DNA from: an uncultured bacterium
GTDB lineage: Bacteria > Bacillota > Clostridia > Lachnospirales > Lachnospiraceae
DNA length: 64,000 bases
Assembly (NCBI GenBank): GCA_947073545.1
Contig: CAMTMP010000001.1
Location: 248,001 to 312,000 of the forward strand
Direction of reading: 5' to 3'
Position numbers and translations under genes: made by a program. Every line of letters begins with the position of its first letter. Positions within the stretch are counted from its first letter, which is position 1. A model generated the notes under the pieces. That model saw only the letters and a list, made by a program, of their open reading frames with translations. It was not told the DNA's origin and did no database searches. This document shows, piece by piece, positions 29,388 to 39,375 of this stretch.

Positions 29388-31211
29388 ATGAAAGAAATGC
29401 TTACATGGCGGCAGGTGATTGGGCAGCAGTGGTTTTTGACAAAATTTTGTTTCAAACACGCGCCGGGATTTATGGCGTATCATCTGTTTGAGGCGGTTAA
29501 ACTGCAGATTTCGATCTTTTTTGAATTTACGTTTACCATGAATTATGTGCTGACTGTGGCGGAAGAGGGCGGAGACTTTCGGAAGATACTCTGGTGCATG
29601 GGCATTCTGATGGGGGCGCTTGCGGTGTCTACGGTGACACTTGCCATCTATAAGCACTATGCACTTCCGAGGGGAAAACAGACGTTGTATCAGGCGCTGC
29701 GGATGGAGATTTATGAGAAGTCGAAAGAGATTGATTTGTCCTGTTATGACGATAAGGATTTCTACGAAAATTTTATCTTGGCGACGGAGGAGACGGATCG
29801 ATGTATAGACAGGTTTTTGGCTTTTGAAACGTCTATCATTGCGCGTTCGGCTGGATTTTTGTGTACGGTCATTTTTTGTGCATTCATCAATCCTGTGGCG
29901 CTGCTTATTCTAGCGGCGGTGCTTCCCTTTGAATGGTTCTGCGTTGTGCAGGAGAACAAAAAGATAGTGGCAGCCCGAATGGAGCGGCTGCCCCATGAAC
30001 AGCAGCGGGAGTACGGAAATCGGGTATTTTATCTGTCTGATTATGCTGGAGAACTTCGGCTGCATCCGCAGATGAAAGATGAATGCCGGTTAGAATACAC
30101 AGAGGAAAACAGGAAAATAAAAGAGGTGAATAAAAAATATGGGAAATCACTGTTTGTTTTCGGCGTGCTTCGGGAGAGCATTTTAGCACGTCTGCTCAAG
30201 GAAGGCGCAGTCTGGACGCTTCTCTTATATCAGATGCTTGTTTTGCGGGTTCTGTCCGGAGCGCGGCTTGTTATGAGCCGGGCGTGCATAGGGAGAACCA
30301 CAAACTATATAGAAATTGTGATTACCAGTTTGCGGACGGTGGCGGAAAACTCGGCTTACATTTACCGGATCCGGGAATTTCTGCAGATGGAGCCGACGAT
30401 TGTATCGAGAGGGGAAAAGCCTGTGCCGGAGGGCAGCGGCAGCCTCTCGGTGGAGCATGTGGATTTCGGCTATCTTCTGGGGCAGCAGGTATTGCGTGAC
30501 GTGACGCTCACCATAGAGCCGGGACAGAAAATTGCACTGGTGGGTTACAACGGCTCCGGCAAGACCACGCTGGTAAAACTATTGCTGCGATTATATGACC
30601 CCGATAGCGGAAAAATATGTTATCATGGAAATGACATCCGGGATTATCAGGTGATGGCGTATCGGCGCGGTGTCGGTTCCGTCTTTCAGGATTTTAAAAT
30701 ATATGCGGCAAGCCTTAAGGAAAATGTGCTGATGGATGTGGAAAAAAATGGCAGCAGGGAGGAAAATTACCGTGTAGAACAGGCGTTATATGACGCGCAT
30801 TTTACGCTGGAAGACAACAGGCTTTCCTACCAGATTGAGACGCCGCTCACGACGGAATTTGAGAAGGACGGGGTGAACCTTTCGGGCGGGGAGGCGCAGA
30901 AAGTGGCGATTGCCCGCACGCTTTACCGCAGACAGAATCTGATTATCATGGACGAGCCGAGCAGCGCCCTTGACCCGCTGGCGGAGTATCGGCTGAATCA
31001 GGAATTAAATGAGATTGCGAAAGACAAGACGGTGATCTTCATATCCCACAGGCTGTCCACCGTGCGGGACGCGGACTGCATTTATATGATGGAGAACGGA
31101 CGGATTGTGGAAACCGGCACGCACGAGCAGTTACTTTACAAGGGCGGGAAATATGCGGCAATGTGGAAGATGCAGGCAGGGCTGTACGCGGATGTGTCCC
31201 GGTATGCGTGA
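29388..31211 (+). CDS. ABC transporter ATP-binding/permease protein (partner of the preceding gene)
   Basis: GYNGSGKTTLVKLL, LSGGEAQKVAIARTL, LIIMDEPSSALDP. Confidence 0.9.
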   Translation: MKEMLTWRQVIGQQWFLTKFCFKHAPGFMAYHLFEAVKLQISIFFEFTFTMNYVLTVAEEGGDFRKILWCMGILMGALAVSTVTLAIYKHYALPRGKQTLYQALRMEIYEKSKEIDLSCYDDKDFYENFILATEETDRCIDRFLAFETSIIARSAGFLCTVIFCAFINPVALLILAAVLPFEWFCVVQENKKIVAARMERLPHEQQREYGNRVFYLSDYAGELRLHPQMKDECRLEYTEENRKIKEVNKKYGKSLFVFGVLRESILARLLKEGAVWTLLLYQMLVLRVLSGARLVMSRACIGRTTNYIEIVITSLRTVAENSAYIYRIREFLQMEPTIVSRGEKPVPEGSGSLSVEHVDFGYLLGQQVLRDVTLTIEPGQKIALVGYNGSGKTTLVKLLLRLYDPDSGKICYHGNDIRDYQVMAYRRGVGSVFQDFKIYAASLKENVLMDVEKNGSREENYRVEQALYDAHFTLEDNRLSYQIETPLTTEFEKDGVNLSGGEAQKVAIARTLYRRQNLIIMDEPSSALDPLAEYRLNQELNEIAKDKTVIFISHRLSTVRDADCIYMMENGRIVETGTHEQLLYKGGKYAAMWKMQAGLYADVSRYA

Positions 31212-31345
31212 GCGCTGTCAGGAAAAATTTCTATAAATGAAATGCAGACATTTTCCCCGGGATATCTGATGATGAGATTGAGGAAGTTAAAGGAGAGGTT
31301 TTTGCCCCCCTGATCAGGATATGTCATCAAGAAAAATGAGAAAGG

Positions 31346-32149
31346 ATGTCTCAAATGAAAAATGGAAAATCAAAGCGCTCCCCAGTGGAGAGGGAATTAC
31401 ATAAAATTGAACGCAAGGAAGGAAAACTCATCCAAAGTGCAAAGAATCAAAATGCGTCTTCCGGCTGGAAATCAAAGCTGGAGGGAAAAATACCTGAAAA
31501 TACACTCGCTGTACTTAAAAAAGCTTTTTCAAAGGGGTTTTCTGTCATTTTTGAGAGAGGATCTGTCCTCATTGAAAAGACCTATGACAGGGATTCCATC
31601 GAAAAGGATTTCCAAATCAACGATTATGCCATGGACATAAAGGGTGGCAGGAAAGAGATTGGACGGATTCAATCGGGCGTGTCCAAAAACAATATCCTGA
31701 ATACTGCGGTTACTACGGTGGAGGGCATCGGGCTTGGCGCACTTGGTATCGGTCTGCCGGATATCATTATCTGGGTGGGTGTACTGCTCCGGGGTGTATA
31801 TGAAACAGCGCTAAAGTATGGATTTGACTACGATTCTTCAGAAGAAAAGCTGTTTATTCTTAAAATGATTGAAACGGCAATGCTCTCAGGGGAGAAATGG
31901 ATTGCCGCGGATGCAGAGGTCAACCAATTCATCCTTCGGGCGGCTCATGCTGTCCCGGGAAATGATGAGATGAAAGAACAAATAGAAAAAACGGCGGATG
32001 CTTTTGCGACGGAGATGCTTGTGACAAAGTTCATTCAGGGTCTTCCCATAGTGGGGATGATCGGCGGGGCGGCGAATCCGGTTTATTACCAGCGTATTAT
32101 GCGTTATGTGCAGATGAAATATCGAAAACGGTATCTAATGGGGAAATGA
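31346..32149 (+). CDS. EcsC family protein
   Basis: TTVEGIGLGALGIGLPDIIIWVGVLLRGVYETALKYGFDY pattern typical of EcsC. Confidence 0.8.
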   Translation: MSQMKNGKSKRSPVERELHKIERKEGKLIQSAKNQNASSGWKSKLEGKIPENTLAVLKKAFSKGFSVIFERGSVLIEKTYDRDSIEKDFQINDYAMDIKGGRKEIGRIQSGVSKNNILNTAVTTVEGIGLGALGIGLPDIIIWVGVLLRGVYETALKYGFDYDSSEEKLFILKMIETAMLSGEKWIAADAEVNQFILRAAHAVPGNDEMKEQIEKTADAFATEMLVTKFIQGLPIVGMIGGAANPVYYQRIMRYVQMKYRKRYLMGK

Positions 32150-32203
32150 TTTTTTCGTGGCAGCTATGAAAATTGCAATGCAGGCGGTAACGGAGGTGCA
32201 GTT

Positions 32204-33058
32204 ATGAGAACAGAAAATGAAATGTACAGCCTTATATTGGAGGTGGCGAAAAACGATGACAGAATCAAGGCCGTCTATATGAATGGTTCGAGAACAAATG
32301 AAAACGTTCCAAAAGACATGTTTCAGGATTACGATATCGTCTATGTGGTGGAGGAGACCCAGAGCTTTATAGAGGACAAAGACTGGATCCGGGTGTTCGG
32401 AGAGATTCTTTATATGCAGTATCCCGATGAAAATCCGAACTATCCAAGCGATCAGAAAAATTCTTATGGCTATCTGATGCAGTTTGCGGACGGCATTCGG
32501 ATTGATTTGACCATACAGTCCGTCAATTGTGCGTTACAGCGAATTAAGGAGGATAAGCTCTGCAAAATTTTGTTGGATAAAGAACATATATTACCCGAAA
32601 TTGAGGCGGCAACGGATCGCCAGTATTGGGTGAAAAAGCCGACCAAAGAACAATATCTGGCGGCTTGCAATGAGTTTTGGTGGTGTACCAATAATACCGC
32701 AAAGGGATTGTGGCGAAAGGAAATTCCTTATGTGCAGGATATGACAAATTACTGCGTCAGACCGCAGCTTATCACGATGTTAAACTGGAAAGCCGGTATT
32801 TTGACAGAATGGTCGGTGAGCACCGGGAAATCATCAAAATACTTGTATAAATGGCTTTCGGAGGAAGAGTGGCAGATGCTTTTATCGACCTATTTTGACG
32901 GCGACGTGGATCACGCGTGGGCGGCAGTTTTTCGTATGTGTGATTTGTTTGAAAACACGGCGCGGTTTGTCGGGGAGAAACTGGGATGGGAATATAATGA
33001 AAAAGAAGGAAAGGGAGCGCGGGAGTTTCTGGAATGGGTGCAGCAGATGGCGAAATAG
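32204..33058 (+). CDS. Aminoglycoside 6-adenylyltransferase-like nucleotidyltransferase (ANT(6)/AadE family)
   Basis: IKAVYMNGSRTNENVPKDMFQDYDIVYVV; WWCTNNTAKGLWRKEIPYV...MLNWKAGI. Confidence 0.88.
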   Translation: MRTENEMYSLILEVAKNDDRIKAVYMNGSRTNENVPKDMFQDYDIVYVVEETQSFIEDKDWIRVFGEILYMQYPDENPNYPSDQKNSYGYLMQFADGIRIDLTIQSVNCALQRIKEDKLCKILLDKEHILPEIEAATDRQYWVKKPTKEQYLAACNEFWWCTNNTAKGLWRKEIPYVQDMTNYCVRPQLITMLNWKAGILTEWSVSTGKSSKYLYKWLSEEEWQMLLSTYFDGDVDHAWAAVFRMCDLFENTARFVGEKLGWEYNEKEGKGAREFLEWVQQMAK

Positions 33059-33062
33059 CTTC

Positions 33063-33319
33063 TGCGTTTCGCTTGGAAGTATTATGCACGGGTGTCTGGG
33101 AACCGAATACTACATTTACGAGTTTTTCATCAAAAGAGACCGCCAGCAGGAAGGGCTTGGGACGGTCTTTTTGTGTGAAATCGAATCCTATGTGAAAACT
33201 ATCGGTGAAATCATATATTCCTGCAGACCGAGCAGGATGTTCCCGCATACGCATTCTATACAAAGAACGGATTTTCGGAACTGGAGGGACATGTCTCTCT
33301 GGCAAAAATGTTTGATTAA
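33063..33319 (+). pseudogene. GNAT acetyltransferase remnant (frameshifted)
   Basis: Frame 1: YYIYEFFIKRDRQQEGLGTVFLCEIESYVKTIG; after a shift near 33210-33222: FLQTEQDVPAYAFYTKNGFSELEGHVSLAKMFD*. Confidence 0.7.
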
Positions 33320-34128
33320 AACCACTTCACCATCGCCTTCGCCCACGTCTTGAAAAACATCCAGTTTGACGACACATGTTCGTCAATCGCGCGACAGGCT
33401 TCTTCATAGTTGAAGGGCTGTCTGTTGCTGATCTGCGTGTAAGTGCCGACTGCACGGGAATAGCCCAGCGCAACTTTTCCGTTGGCGGCGTCCCCGACCG
33501 CCACCTGTGCGCCGTGTGCTGACGCGCCGAAAGCAAACTGACCAATACTCATCGCGCCCATGGAGAAGATGCCGAAGGCAAAGGCGCCAAAGCTGATCAC
33601 ACCAAAGGAAAAACTGCCAAAAGAGACCAGCCCGAAGGCAAGAACGGCGAAGGCGAGTAATCCCAGAGAGACAAGGCCGAAGCATAGTCCGCCCATCGCC
33701 ACATAGCCGATAGCGAGCCAGCCCTGTGCGATAGCGCCGATGGCGATCACGCCTTTGGCACGGTGGATGCCCAACCCCAGATTGATATGCACAAGGGGAA
33801 GGTTTCCGATCATTTTTTTGCTCTTATATTCATAGTGGGGTCTTCGCCCAATGTAGTATGCTCCCTGAGAATATTCTTCCGTCCGGTGCGGTTCTTCTTT
33901 CGCTGTCCCATATGTTTCTTCCGTCTGTTTCAGAAGATAATCGGTGCTGACTTCAAAAAGTTCACTGATCGCCACGATTTTATCCAGTTCGGGGACTGAC
34001 TGGTCTGTCTCCCACTTTGAAACGGACTGTCTGGACACGCCCAGCTTCTCCCCGAAGGTCTCCTGTGAAAATCCCTGTTCTGTTCGTAATCTGAAAATTT
34101 TTTCTCCAAGCGTCATGTTTTCCTCCAA
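33316..34128 (-). CDS. XRE-family HTH protein with Gly/Phe-rich repeat C-terminal region
   Basis: LGEKIFRLRTEQGFSQETFGEKLGVSRQSVSKWETDQSVPELDKIVAISELFEVSTDYLL, then repeated xAxGxxxFG units. Confidence 0.8.
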   Translation of the reverse strand: MEENMTLGEKIFRLRTEQGFSQETFGEKLGVSRQSVSKWETDQSVPELDKIVAISELFEVSTDYLLKQTEETYGTAKEEPHRTEEYSQGAYYIGRRPHYEYKSKKMIGNLPLVHINLGLGIHRAKGVIAIGAIAQGWLAIGYVAMGGLCFGLVSLGLLAFAVLAFGLVSFGSFSFGVISFGAFAFGIFSMGAMSIGQFAFGASAHGAQVAVGDAANGKVALGYSRAVGTYTQISNRQPFNYEEACRAIDEHVSSNWMFFKTWAKAMVKWF

Positions 34129-34237
34129 ATAGTTCTCTCATTTTAGTAGCCGGATTTTTATAACCCCGTGTCTTTCCGGCTCACTTTGATTATAGAAAAG
34201 ATTGGGGGAAAGGCTATATAGGCGGCTTGGAAATTTG

Positions 34238-34375
34238 TCAACCGGCGGTTGCAGGCGTGTGTTTATGCGGGTTTGTTAAAATATTCTTGTCTGAATAAAT
34301 TCTGCGGAAGTCATATTCCGGCAGACTGTACAGTTTTGCGGCAAGACTCTGCAAGAGGTCTCTGGTGGGATTCAT
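34238..34375 (-). CDS. Possible 45-aa protein translationally coupled to the S66 peptidase gene (not in ORF track)
   Basis: ATGA overlap with the upstream stop; translation MNPTRDLLQSLAAKLYSLPEYDFRRIYSDKNILTNPHKHTPATAG*. Confidence 0.4.
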   Translation of the reverse strand: MNPTRDLLQSLAAKLYSLPEYDFRRIYSDKNILTNPHKHTPATAG

Positions 34376-35238
34376 TTCTGCTCCAAATGCCTATGTCCGC
34401 CCACCAGCACCGCCCGGGAATCCGTTCCGTGTCCGACAAACGCTGTTTTTGCCACAGGAAGTCCCGGATCCAGAAACTTTTTCAGTAACGTCCACACATC
34501 CGGCATACACTTTTCCTGCTCCATCTGGGTGAAAGTGCCGAGCAGAATCCCGCGCACCTGCTTAAATGCCCCAAGCTGCTGTAACTGGCTGAAATACGTG
34601 AGCATCTGAGGCGCGGTGCCGCCCAGAGATTCCAAAAGCAGAATCTTGTCTGTCAGTTCCGGGAAATACGGGGTGCCCGCAAGCTTTAAAAAGCAACGGA
34701 CATTTCCGCCTACAACAACGCCTTTCATTGTAGTTCCCTGCAAAAAGGTATAGGGAAACTGAAAAAGCGTTTCCCTGTTTCCGAAAACCGCATTTTTAAA
34801 ATTTTCCTGCTGCTCTTCGGCGTGGTCGTACATGAAATTACAGATCTGATACAGTGCGGAAGGCTTTCCCGTCTTTGCATAGATGGCGTTGATCACGGTT
34901 GTCAGATCGCTGTAACCCCAGAACATTTTATCGCAGGCGGCAATCGCTTCGTAATCCAGATAGGGAAGAATCTCGTTGGCTATGTCTCCGCCTGAGATAT
35001 CAAAAATCCCTCTCACGGAATCGTCGCGATAAAAATCCATCAATGCCTGCGCGCGTTCCACGGCGCTGCCGCTCTCCACACTTCCCCGTTCAAAAATATA
35101 CGGCGATATGACGGGTACCAGATGCATTCCCAAAAGAATTTCCTGTAACCGTCTGAATTTCGCTTCTTTTCGTTTTTCCCAGCCGTTAGAACAGCACACA
35201 ATCCCGAGTTTATCGCCGGGTTTTATTTGCATTTCCAT
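34372..35238 (-). CDS. S66 family peptidase (LD-carboxypeptidase/MccF-like)
   Basis: PGDKLGIVCCSNG, FDISGGDIANEILPYLDYEAI, FWGYSDLTTVINAIYAKTG. Confidence 0.85.
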   Translation of the reverse strand: MEMQIKPGDKLGIVCCSNGWEKRKEAKFRRLQEILLGMHLVPVISPYIFERGSVESGSAVERAQALMDFYRDDSVRGIFDISGGDIANEILPYLDYEAIAACDKMFWGYSDLTTVINAIYAKTGKPSALYQICNFMYDHAEEQQENFKNAVFGNRETLFQFPYTFLQGTTMKGVVVGGNVRCFLKLAGTPYFPELTDKILLLESLGGTAPQMLTYFSQLQQLGAFKQVRGILLGTFTQMEQEKCMPDVWTLLKKFLDPGLPVAKTAFVGHGTDSRAVLVGGHRHLEQK

Positions 35239-35265
35239 AAGAATCCCCTTTTTATGAAAAATATT

Positions 35266-35430
35266 TTATCTGTGATCCGTCTTTGTTTTCTGTTCCGGCA
35301 GACATCCCGCGCACCGGCTGCAGTCGCCGCCGCAGGAAAGGGATTTTCCCGCTTTTTTATCCTTCAGCATCTGTCGTATGGCGAGTGCAGCCGCGCCCGC
35401 CACTAGTAATAAAACGATAAATGTCCCCAT
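35266..35430 (-). CDS. FeoB-associated Cys-rich membrane protein (54 aa, missed by the ORF track)
   Basis: MGTFIVLLLVAGAAALAIRQMLKDKKAGKSLSCGGDCSRCAGCLPEQKTKTDHR*: one TM plus CGGDCSRCAGC. Confidence 0.8.
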   Translation of the reverse strand: MGTFIVLLLVAGAAALAIRQMLKDKKAGKSLSCGGDCSRCAGCLPEQKTKTDHR

Positions 35431-35607
35431 ACGCTTCGTTTCCTTTTTTGCATTGCTTGTTTTGCTTTAACGTTTATTATATCACAAAATGAATGATAAT
35501 TGGTGATTGAAAATGCTGGGTCAAATCTGCGAAACAGATTGATTAATGAATGGAATTGCATGATAATAAGGACAGAGGAAATAAGAATCAGTAGGAGGAA
35601 GGCTGTC

Positions 35608-36477
35608 ATGCAAAAGATTAAGATCGGTTCCCATGTGAAGATGGCGGGAAAGGAAATGTTTCTGGGGTCGGTAAAGGAGGCGGAGTCCTACGGAGCGAAC
35701 GTCCTGATGCTTTACACAGGCGCGCCGCAGAATACGGTGAGAAAAGAGATCGGAGCGTTAAATATTGAGGCGGGATGGGCGTATGCCAAGGAAGCGGGAA
35801 TTGAGGAGATCGTGGTTCACGCGCCGTATATTATCAATCTGGGGAATACCGTGAAGCCGGAGACGTTTGAATTAGCCGTAACCTTTCTTGAAAAGGAGAT
35901 AAAACGGACGGCGGCAATGCGCAGCAGGATTTTAGTGCTGCATCCGGGTGCCCATGTGGGAGCCGGGGAGGAAGCCGGAATTGCACAGATTGTAAAAGGG
36001 CTTAACCTTGTGCTTGATGAAAATGAGGATGACGTTTTTGTCGCGCTGGAAACTATGGCGGGAAAAGGAAGCGAGCTGGGGAGAACCTTTGAGGAATTGA
36101 AAATGATTTATGAGGGTGTGCATAAAAAGGACAGGTTGCGTGTCTGCTTTGACACCTGTCATGTGAACGACGCAGGGTATCGTCTGGTCGAGGATTACGA
36201 AGGGGTGTTACAACAGTTCGATGAGATAATCGGACTTTCACAGATCGCGGCGATACATGTCAACGACAGCATGAATCCCTGCGGGGCACGCAAAGACCGC
36301 CATGCCAATATCGGCGAGGGGCATATCGGAACGGATATTTTGAAGAAAATTGTCCATGACGAGAGATTCGCGCAGGTGCCGAAGATTTTGGAGACGCCAT
36401 GGATCTGTGAAGAGGGCAGTAAGGAGAAAACAATTCCGCCGTATAAGGAGGAGATTGCGCTGCTATTGGAGGACTGA
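35608..36477 (+). CDS. nfo: Deoxyribonuclease IV (AP endonuclease family 2)
   Basis: [43 protein letters not shown] motifs. Confidence 0.92.
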   Translation: MQKIKIGSHVKMAGKEMFLGSVKEAESYGANVLMLYTGAPQNTVRKEIGALNIEAGWAYAKEAGIEEIVVHAPYIINLGNTVKPETFELAVTFLEKEIKRTAAMRSRILVLHPGAHVGAGEEAGIAQIVKGLNLVLDENEDDVFVALETMAGKGSELGRTFEELKMIYEGVHKKDRLRVCFDTCHVNDAGYRLVEDYEGVLQQFDEIIGLSQIAAIHVNDSMNPCGARKDRHANIGEGHIGTDILKKIVHDERFAQVPKILETPWICEEGSKEKTIPPYKEEIALLLED

Positions 36478-36484
36478 CAGAACG

Positions 36485-37195
36485 ATGGATTGCCAAATAC
36501 AGGAACTGAGGATTGCCGGCATGGACTGCCGCTTGTATCTGCCGCCCGGTTACGGGGAGGGAGAGGCGCGTTACCCGGTGATCTACGTCAACGGTGAGAT
36601 TCCGATAGAAGGGATCGTGACTAATCTGGTCAATGCGGGCGTGCAGGCGGACTTTCTTCTTCTTTCCATCCAGCCCGAAAGCTGGAACGACGACTTTACG
36701 CCGTGGGCGGCGCCTGCGTTCCGGGCGGGGGAGGAAGCGCCGCAGGGCAGGGCGGATGCCTATTTATCCTGTCTGACAGAAAAGATAAAGCCGTACATGG
36801 ATGCCCATTTTCGGACAAAATCGGAACCGAAGCACACGGCTCTGCTTGGCTATTCTCTGGGCGGGCTTACAGCGGTTTACGCGATTTATAAAACGGATGT
36901 GTTCGGCGTGATCGCCAGCCTTTCCGGGTCGCTCTGGTTTGACGGTTTCTGTGAGTTTATGGAGCGGGAAAAGCCGATTCGGACGGACTTGCGGATATAT
37001 CTTTCCCTCGGAAAAAAGGAGAGCCGCAGTAAAAATCCGCGCATGAGCCGGGTGGCGGAATGCACACAGCGGGCGAAGGAAATTCTGGCGGGGCAGGTGT
37101 GTTTTGAGTGGAATGAGGGCGGACATTTTCACGACATAGAAGGCAGGTTTGCGAAGGCGCTTATGTATTTGCGCATAGGAACAAGGGTTGTCTGA
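36485..37195 (+). CDS. Alpha/beta hydrolase, esterase-D/enterobactin-esterase-like
   Basis: LLGYSLGGLTAVYAIY nucleophile elbow; GGHFHDIEGRF His region. Confidence 0.78.
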   Translation: MDCQIQELRIAGMDCRLYLPPGYGEGEARYPVIYVNGEIPIEGIVTNLVNAGVQADFLLLSIQPESWNDDFTPWAAPAFRAGEEAPQGRADAYLSCLTEKIKPYMDAHFRTKSEPKHTALLGYSLGGLTAVYAIYKTDVFGVIASLSGSLWFDGFCEFMEREKPIRTDLRIYLSLGKKESRSKNPRMSRVAECTQRAKEILAGQVCFEWNEGGHFHDIEGRFAKALMYLRIGTRVV

Positions 37196-37286
37196 TATCG
37201 GAATTGGAAAGCGTAAAGGGATGCGGGGAATATAGAAGATGTTTTTGAAAATATAGGCAGAACCGCAGACAGCAAAAAGGTGTGGG

Positions 37287-38228
37287 ATGATTTTAAGCGT
37301 AAGCAGGAGAACTGACATTCCGAATTATTATTCCGAATGGTTTTACAACAGAATAAAAGAGGGCTTCTTATATGTCCGCAATCCAATAAATGCGCATCAG
37401 ATCAGCGAAATTAAAATAACGCCGGACGTGGTGGACTGTATCGTTTTTTGGACAAAGAATCCCCTGCCGATGATGGAAAGGCTGGATGAGCTAAAAGCGT
37501 ACCCTTATTATTTTCAGTTTACGCTTACGGGGTATGGGAATGATGTCGAAGTAAATGTGCCCGATAAAAAAGCGTCCATGATTCCGATTTTCCGAGAGCT
37601 ATCAAGTAGAATTGGCAGGGAGAGAGTGATTTGGAGATATGATCCCATTTTCTTTTCAGATAAGTACACGGCGCAGTATCACATAAAAGCATTCACAAGC
37701 CTTGCGGAAGCGTTAAACGGCTATACCGACAAATGTGTGATCAGTTTTGTGGATATGTATGCCAAAAACAGGAAAAGGATGGAGAGCCTGTCCAGCTATG
37801 ATCTGGATGAAGGTGAACTGAGAAAGTTTGCGAGGGAATTGAGCGGGATCGCAGACGATAATCATATGGAAATCGGCAGCTGCGCGGAAAAAATAGAGCT
37901 GGACGGATGCGGAATCGTCCATAACTGCTGTATTGATAAGGCGTTGATTGAAAAAATAACCGGGTGCAGACTGAAGGTTTGCAAAGACAAAAATCAGCGC
38001 CCGGCATGTGGTTGTGTGGAAAGCGTTGACGTAGGAACTTATCATACATGCAAGAACGGCTGCGCCTATTGTTATGCAAATGCAGGTGAGAAGAGCGTGG
38101 CGAGGAACGCGTCGAAGTATGATCCTGCGTCGCCGCTATTGTGTAGTCATCTGGAAGCAGGGGACAGGGTGAGCCAGAAGAAGGTGGCGTCATGGAAGGA
38201 AACGCAGTTGAGTATTTTTGATTTATAG
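37287..38228 (+). CDS. DUF1848 family protein
   Basis: ILSVSRRTDIPNYYSEWFYNRIKEGFLYVRNPINAHQISEI; C-terminal CGCVESVDVGTYHTCKNGCAYCYAN Cys cluster. Confidence 0.85.
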   Translation: MILSVSRRTDIPNYYSEWFYNRIKEGFLYVRNPINAHQISEIKITPDVVDCIVFWTKNPLPMMERLDELKAYPYYFQFTLTGYGNDVEVNVPDKKASMIPIFRELSSRIGRERVIWRYDPIFFSDKYTAQYHIKAFTSLAEALNGYTDKCVISFVDMYAKNRKRMESLSSYDLDEGELRKFARELSGIADDNHMEIGSCAEKIELDGCGIVHNCCIDKALIEKITGCRLKVCKDKNQRPACGCVESVDVGTYHTCKNGCAYCYANAGEKSVARNASKYDPASPLLCSHLEAGDRVSQKKVASWKETQLSIFDL

Positions 38229-38244
38229 CGGGCGTCTGCTGATT

Positions 38245-39030
38245 TTAGTGGATGCCTGTGCTGTCCTCCGCATCCGCATATTTGTCAAAACGGTACTGCG
38301 CAACGACCGTATTCCCCAATAGCGTAATCGCCCGTGCCGGGCAGGAATTAACGCAGCGGTAGCACATGGTACAGCGGTTTCCGGGAACAGCTTTGCCGTT
38401 TTTCACCGCAATATTTTCCATCGGGCAAAGACGGGCGCACAGCCCACATCCCGTACAGGCATCATTGATTTTTAACCTGTCACTATAGTCCTTTGTTTTC
38501 CCGTAAAACCACAGACGCTGACCGAACAGTCCCGCGATTCGGTCATAGAAATATAAACCGTCTTTCGGGTATCTGCCCTGTCTGATTTTCGCTGCGCATT
38601 TCTCTATTTTCTGATCTGCGGTCTGGATCATTTCCCGGTGTTTCACGATCGATTTTTTCAACAGCTTCACATCACCGATGGAATCCGGCATACAGATATG
38701 TAAGCCGCCGACAATGTCCGCACCGTATTTTCTTAATAAGCGCGCCGCACAGCCTGCGCCGTCTCCGCTAAATAATGCCTGAGTAGCGACGCAGAGCACC
38801 TTTTTGCCATTCCAGATTGCGGAATGGTCTTTGATGAACTCCCTCACCATAACGGGCATATTTGAATACTGGACAGGGTATGCCAGAACAATGAAATCGT
38901 GCCGAGATAATAAATCTGCCGCAGATTTATCTTCCATCGGGATTGTCTGTGCGGTTTCATCCAGAAGACGCACCAGTTTTTCCGTACAGTGCTTTGTATT
39001 TCCTGTGCCGCTGAAATAGATGCCGATCAT
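38245..39030 (-). CDS. EFR1-type flavodoxin/4Fe-4S ferredoxin fusion
   Basis: IGIYFSGTGNTKHCTEKL flavodoxin P-loop and CTGCGLCARLCP / CTMCYRCVNSCP clusters. Confidence 0.88.
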   Translation of the reverse strand: MIGIYFSGTGNTKHCTEKLVRLLDETAQTIPMEDKSAADLLSRHDFIVLAYPVQYSNMPVMVREFIKDHSAIWNGKKVLCVATQALFSGDGAGCAARLLRKYGADIVGGLHICMPDSIGDVKLLKKSIVKHREMIQTADQKIEKCAAKIRQGRYPKDGLYFYDRIAGLFGQRLWFYGKTKDYSDRLKINDACTGCGLCARLCPMENIAVKNGKAVPGNRCTMCYRCVNSCPARAITLLGNTVVAQYRFDKYADAEDSTGIH

Positions 39031-39375
39031 TGTTATTCCTTAATTTCATCAATATTTGTGAGGTTTACGCCTGCTATCGTTAGAAAACTTTTCAAATATA
39101 AATATTCCTTTTTAAATTTCGCATATGTTTTAATAGAATTTTCTTCTTTTGCCAGTAACATATATTCTTGAATTAAAGTTTTCAATTCAAATTTAGTATA
39201 TCATAGGCGAGGAACAAAGTCTATTTTAACCGTTTGCTGTGTCTGCAGCTGCATAAAATAAGCTAAAAATTTTCTTGACAAAGCGACACGCATGACGCAT
39301 AATGGAAAGCGACATAAGTGTTGCAAAATGAAATGGGCGAGGAGTTTTGATTAAGCGCTGGAGTGGAGGATTCGC

